Shown here in pieces: positions 4,457-7,748 of a stretch of DNA of 7,748 nucleotides (position 1 is its first letter; each line of letters begins with the position of its first letter). Origin of the DNA: Candidatus Thiodiazotropha sp. (ex Gloverina cf. vestifex) (GTDB lineage Bacteria; Pseudomonadota; Gammaproteobacteria; Chromatiales; Chromatiaceae); contig JAHXHT010000109.1 of the NCBI GenBank assembly GCA_025656435.1, positions 1 to 7,748 of the forward strand. Direction: 5' to 3'. The position numbers were made by a program, and so were the translations under genes. The notes under the pieces are model-generated. The model was not told the DNA's origin, did not search any database, and was given only the letters and a program-made list of their open reading frames with translations.

Positions 4457-6592
4457 ATGAATGTCCGTAAACTTATCATCCTGGCGGTTGTGGCATTACT
4501 CGTTGCCGCCTTTTTTGTTTTTGACCTTGGCAGCTATCTCACCTTTGAGTCGTTGAAGTCGAGCCGTGATGAGATTATCGCCTGGCGAGAGGCTAACCCC
4601 CTGGTTGCCGTGGTGGCCTTCTTTCTCATTTATGTGGCTGTCACGGCGCTCTCGCTACCCGGTGCAGCAATCATGACACTGGCCGTGGGTGCGGTATTCG
4701 GTTTCTTTTGGGGCCTGGTTCTGGTCTCATTCGCTTCGACTATCGGTGCCACGCTGGCTTTTCTGATATCCCGGTTTTTGTTACGGGACGCTGTACAGAG
4801 CCGCTATGGCGACAGGCTCAAGGCAATCAATAGTGGTATTGAGAAGGATGGGGCTTTTTATCTGTTCTCCTTGCGTCTGGTGCCGTTGTTTCCATTTTTC
4901 ATCATCAATCTGTTGATGGGATTGACTCCAATCCGTACCTGGACCTTCTACTGGGTCAGCCAGATCGGTATGTTGGCGGGCACGATGGTTTATGTGAATG
5001 CCGGTACACAGTTGGGTTCGTTGGAATCGGCTTCCGGTACTCTTTCTCCGGTGCTGATTGGTTCATTTATTCTGCTCGGTCTCTTCCCCTTGTTGGCGAA
5101 AAAGCTGTTGTCAGTGATTAAAGACCGCCAGGCCCTCAAGGGCTGGGATCGTCCGGACAGCTTCGACCGTAATCTGGTGGTGATCGGTGGTGGCTCTGCA
5201 GGTCTGGTTTCTGCCTATATCGCTGCGGCGGTGAAGGCGGATGTCAGTCTGATTGAAAAACACAAGATGGGGGGTGACTGCCTCAATACCGGTTGTGTGC
5301 CCTCCAAGGCGCTGATTCGTTCATCGCGTATCCTGAACCAGAGTCGCCGTGCAAAGGAGTGGGGTTTCGACAAGATCGATGTGGCGTTTGACTTCGGTAA
5401 GGTGATGGAGCGGGTCCAGCGTGTGGTCAAGGAGGTCGAACCGCATGATTCGGTAGAACGCTATACCGGGCTGGGGGTGGAAGTGATCGAAGGTGAGGCC
5501 CGCATCACCTCACCCTACAGTGTGGAGGTCAACGGTATCGAACTGCGGACCCGCAACATCATTATTGCGACCGGCGCACGTCCCTTTATACCGCCGATTC
5601 CGGGACTGGACGGCTTCGACTATCTCACCTCAGATAATCTCTGGGCGCTACGTGAACTACCCCAGCGTTTGTTGGTGCTGGGAGGCGGTCCCATCGGTTG
5701 TGAACTCTCTCAGGCCTTTGCCCGCTTCGGTAGCGAAGTCACGATTGTAGAAATGTTGCCGCGCCTGATGATTCGCGAAGACGACGACGTGGCCGAGATG
5801 GTGATGGAGCGGTTCAAGGAGGAGGGCATCAATCTCCTGGTAGGACACAAAGCCACGGAGTTTACTCAGCGGGATGGTGAGAATCTGCTGGTCTGCGAAC
5901 GTGAGGGTGAGTCAGTGGAAGTGCCGTTCGATCAGGTCCTGGTCGCAGTCGGTCGTAAACCGAACACCCAGGGATTCGGTCTTGAGGAGTTGAATGTCGC
6001 GCTCAATCCCAACGGCACCATCCAGACCAATGAGTTTCTGCAGAGCACGATGCCGACCCTCTATGCCTGTGGTGATGTGGCGGGACCTTATCAGTTCACC
6101 CACACGGCCGGACACCAGGCCTGGTATGCCGCAGTCAACAGTCTTTTTGGTGGTTTCCGCCGCTTCAGGGTCGATTACTCGGTTATTCCCTTTGCGACCT
6201 TTACCGACCCGGAGGTGGCACGGGTGGGGCTCAATGAGCTGGAGGCTCAGCAGCAGGAGATTGCCTATGAGGTCACCAAGTTTGATCTGGCAGAGCTGGA
6301 CCGGGCCATTGCCGAAGGTGAGGCCCATGGCATGGTCAAGGTGCTCACGGTGCCCGGTAAGGACAAGATCCTGGGTGCGACGATCATCGGAGAGAATGCG
6401 GGAGAGCTGATTGGTGAGTTCACTGCGGCCATGAAACACGGATTCGGCCTCAACAAGATACTGGGTACTATCCATATCTATCCGACGCTTTTCGAAGCCA
6501 ACAAATATGCAGCGGGCGTCTGGAAAAAGGCGCACGCACCGGAAAAACTGTTGGAGTGGGTGGCACGTTTCCATGCCTGGCGGCGGGGCTGA
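4457..6592 (+). CDS. Fusion of TVP38/DedA-like VTT membrane domain with FAD/NAD disulfide oxidoreductase
   Basis: This predicted inner-membrane flavoprotein has 711 aa. Residues 1-220 are membrane-embedded, with hydrophobic segments near 5-24, 48-67, 70-105, 133-155, 164-182 and 198-218. They include LSLPGA (65-70) and a Gly-rich VTT (TVP38/TMEM64/DedA) core. Residues 238-711 form a class I pyridine nucleotide-disulfide oxidoreductase. It has FAD motif GGGSAG (244-249), redox pair C275-x4-C280 (GGDCLNTGCVPSK), NAD(P) motif GGGPIG (409-414), ACGDVAG, and a dimerisation domain with H673...E680 (HIYPTLFE), the usual His-Glu acid-base pair. It resembles mercuric reductase and dihydrolipoamide dehydrogenase. 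It lacks both the MerA N-terminal metal-binding domain and the C-terminal vicinal cysteines, so Hg2+ reduction is unlikely. The electron acceptor is unknown. The gene is divergent from the receiver gene. I believe similar fusions occur in other Gammaproteobacteria. Confidence 0.9.
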   Translation: MNVRKLIILAVVALLVAAFFVFDLGSYLTFESLKSSRDEIIAWREANPLVAVVAFFLIYVAVTALSLPGAAIMTLAVGAVFGFFWGLVLVSFASTIGATLAFLISRFLLRDAVQSRYGDRLKAINSGIEKDGAFYLFSLRLVPLFPFFIINLLMGLTPIRTWTFYWVSQIGMLAGTMVYVNAGTQLGSLESASGTLSPVLIGSFILLGLFPLLAKKLLSVIKDRQALKGWDRPDSFDRNLVVIGGGSAGLVSAYIAAAVKADVSLIEKHKMGGDCLNTGCVPSKALIRSSRILNQSRRAKEWGFDKIDVAFDFGKVMERVQRVVKEVEPHDSVERYTGLGVEVIEGEARITSPYSVEVNGIELRTRNIIIATGARPFIPPIPGLDGFDYLTSDNLWALRELPQRLLVLGGGPIGCELSQAFARFGSEVTIVEMLPRLMIREDDDVAEMVMERFKEEGINLLVGHKATEFTQRDGENLLVCEREGESVEVPFDQVLVAVGRKPNTQGFGLEELNVALNPNGTIQTNEFLQSTMPTLYACGDVAGPYQFTHTAGHQAWYAAVNSLFGGFRRFRVDYSVIPFATFTDPEVARVGLNELEAQQQEIAYEVTKFDLAELDRAIAEGEAHGMVKVLTVPGKDKILGATIIGENAGELIGEFTAAMKHGFGLNKILGTIHIYPTLFEANKYAAGVWKKAHAPEKLLEWVARFHAWRRG

Positions 6593-6628
6593 ATCTGTCT
6601 CAACGTCGCTTTAGGTGGGAGAGATCTG

Positions 6629-6637
6629 TGGTATTCT
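6629..6637 (+). promoter_or_regulatory. Candidate extended -10 promoter for the Cys-rich protein gene
   Basis: TGG-TATTCT has the TGn-TATAAT form of an extended -10 element, 45 bases before the start codon of the next gene. The -35 region is poor (TTTAGG at 16 bases), as is common with extended -10 promoters. No hairpin terminator is seen between the preceding stop and this site, so read-through from the flavoprotein gene is also possible. Confidence 0.35.
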
Positions 6638-6681
6638 GGAAGACCGTTTATTTATGAGCAGATCCCTGGTGAGGTTGTCCC

Positions 6682-7383
6682 ATGCAGTCGTCCCGCATGT
6701 CTCTTTTACTGTTGATTCTGGTTTCCCTGGCGGCTGTGGCCGGTGAGGGTGGATGGCAGGGTTCCATGCAGGACGGGAGCCAGGTGACGATCGACCCCAC
6801 GACGAATAAGGCTACCCGTACCCTGGATGGGGAGAGTACGCCCCTGTGGAATGGCGTGCATCAGCTCAGCAATGGCGCCGTGATTATCGTGCGGGAAGGT
6901 GTGGTAGTGAGAGATGCCGCAATCATTGAGGCCCAGCATGAGCAGGCCCGTGACCAACTCAATGCTGCCTGTATGCAGTTAGTGGAAAAGGTCTGTGGCT
7001 CGCATAACGAGTGCCTGTCTCATGCAGCCTGTGAGCCAGCCAGACAACTGTTGGCTATGGAACGTGAGGAACTCAACGGTAGCTGGTCCGGTGCTGTCAT
7101 GGAGAGTTCCACTCCCTGTCTTGAGGCACTGGGTAATGAGGCATTTTTTCAGGCATGTCCCAAGCACCAGCCCGGCAACCAAAGCACCAACTGCGAGCGC
7201 CTGATGACACGGGTATGCGGAGAAGACAATCAATGCGAAAGCTCTCAGGGATGTGATGCCGCCCGCCAGCTTGTGGGTATGGAGCTGCAGGATCGATTCA
7301 AAGGTCCAGGCCCCAGCGCAGCAAGTAGTCAGTGCAGAGATATGCTGGCCAATGAGTCGCCGTTCTTCCGGACCTGCAATTAG
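6682..7383 (+). CDS. Secreted protein with two six-cysteine repeats, function unknown
   Basis: This protein of 233 aa is not recognised as a named family. It begins with a signal peptide (residues 1-20, hydrophobic SLLLLILVSLAAVA, cleavage near AVA-GEG), so it is exported to the periplasm or beyond. Residues 24-80 form a small domain rich in Gly, Thr and Val (WQGSMQDGS..TIDP..NKATR). After this come two homologous Cys repeats. Repeat 1 has cysteines at 97, 105, 111, 117, 146 and 159; repeat 2 at 171, 179, 185, 191, 218 and 232. Both follow C-x7-C-x5-C-x5-C-x(26-28)-C-x(12-13)-C, with a shared ARQL..ME helix. Twelve cysteines in an exported protein suggest six disulfides. The start has a strong ribosome site, GGTGAGG (6668-6674), seven bases before ATG. 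It lies 89 bases after the flavoprotein gene on the same strand. A link to that redox protein is only a guess. Confidence 0.8.
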   Translation: MQSSRMSLLLLILVSLAAVAGEGGWQGSMQDGSQVTIDPTTNKATRTLDGESTPLWNGVHQLSNGAVIIVREGVVVRDAAIIEAQHEQARDQLNAACMQLVEKVCGSHNECLSHAACEPARQLLAMEREELNGSWSGAVMESSTPCLEALGNEAFFQACPKHQPGNQSTNCERLMTRVCGEDNQCESSQGCDAARQLVGMELQDRFKGPGPSAASSQCRDMLANESPFFRTCN

Positions 7384-7748
7384 GGCATGGCAGCCAAACA
7401 AACGGGAAATCAGATTCAGCATCCTGCCGATCAACACTTCGCTTTGGATCTAAGCTGCTTAATTATCAAACCATTTTTTTTAGGTGCCCAGAGTTTGCGG
7501 ATCAGGCCTGTATATTCCCAAATTGTGCTGCTTGCCAGGTTCATTCAGTTGACGATAGGTTCCGACTGTCGAGCTATTTGACAGTAATAATCAACCAATA
7601 ATCAATGAGTTGGAACTGATCTTTCTATGCATCCCGGATTTTGTCCGTTTTTTGACAGTGAATTCGTCGGTCATTTTTACATTTCGTTCGCTGATCGCCA
7701 TGGAAGGCTGAAAGCCGAGGCGATTAGTCCCCGATAGGCGTAGGCGCG
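7384..7748. other. Noncoding or unassigned 3' region
   Basis: I see no convincing gene on either strand of this 365-base stretch; the open frames are short, lack ribosome sites and do not resemble known proteins. It holds a T8 run (7473-7480) without a supporting hairpin, two copies of TTTGACAGT (7577-7585 and 7651-7659), an ACTGTC/GACAGT inverted repeat (7565-7585), and a nested hairpin near the right edge. It could be a promoter region for a gene to the right or decayed sequence. Confidence 0.4.
7694..7724. repeat. Nested inverted repeat / possible RNA hairpin
   Basis: The outer stem ATCGCC (7694-7699) pairs with GGCGAT (7719-7724), and the inner stem GGCT (7706-7709) pairs with AGCC (7713-7716) around a three-base GAA loop. 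There is no T-run after it, so it is not a classic terminator. It may be part of a mobile-repeat end or a leader structure continuing past the window. Confidence 0.35.

Noticed and set aside
5912..6574. 220-codon minus-strand open frame
   Set aside because: It lies entirely antisense to the conserved flavoprotein domain and has no recognisable motifs.
7465..7485. Rho-independent terminator at the T8 run
   Set aside because: The only nearby dyad (TAAGC/GCTTA) has a one-base loop and cannot form a stable hairpin before the T-run.
7441..7560. Possible small minus-strand ORF with MNLASSTIWEYTGLIRKLW
   Set aside because: It is only about 35 codons long, directly follows a stop, and lacks a ribosome site or any resemblance to a known protein.

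Overview
The window looks like chromosomal DNA of a Gammaproteobacterium, perhaps a sulfur-oxidising, Chromatiales-like lineage. This is inferred from gene style: a JDVT-CTERM-type sorted protein, a small OmpA-like barrel, SugE/Gdx, and a VTT-membrane/flavoprotein-disulfide-reductase fusion. No rRNA, tRNA or taxonomic marker is present. GC content is moderate over most of the window. It falls between about 3.5 and 4.4 kb, around the receiver-protein gene.

Layout. (1) Bases 1-2097 (+) encode the C-terminal part of a very acidic protein made of thrombospondin-type-3-like, Asp-rich calcium-binding repeats. It ends in a (Asp-Ser)9 stalk and a C-terminal sorting signal: GGC motif, Asp-Pro, hydrophobic helix, Arg-Arg. 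(2) Overlapping its end is a gene for a small outer-membrane beta-barrel (2084-2648), split by a one-base frameshift. (3) A short CPBP-family glutamic intramembrane protease (2711-3160) matches the protease MrtJ of the JDVT-CTERM system. Items 1-3 look like a compact cell-envelope locus: sorted substrate, barrel protein and dedicated processing enzyme. (4) On the minus strand lie a SugE/Gdx-type SMR exporter (3198-3518), with a perfect 14-bp palindrome and a TATAAT box in its leader, and a stand-alone receiver (CheY-like) protein (3711-4178). (5) On the plus strand follows a 711-residue fusion of a TVP38/DedA-like VTT membrane domain to an FAD/NAD disulfide oxidoreductase resembling mercuric reductase or dihydrolipoamide dehydrogenase (4457-6592). 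(6) Next is a secreted protein with two six-cysteine repeats (6682-7383). (7) The last 365 bases hold no convincing gene.

How they may work together: the exported Asp-rich protein would be held in the inner membrane by its C-terminal helix and cut or transferred by the MrtJ-like protease. The barrel between them may be a partner, but this copy is frameshifted. The remaining genes act at the envelope (drug/guanidinium export, membrane redox, periplasmic Cys-rich protein), but nothing in the sequence ties them to the sorting locus.

The strongest observation is the substrate-protease pairing. Secondary points are the frameshift in the barrel gene, the hexanucleotide-encoded DS stalk, the T8 tract that ends the receiver ORF, and the membrane-anchored flavoprotein fusion that lacks mercuric-reductase cysteines.
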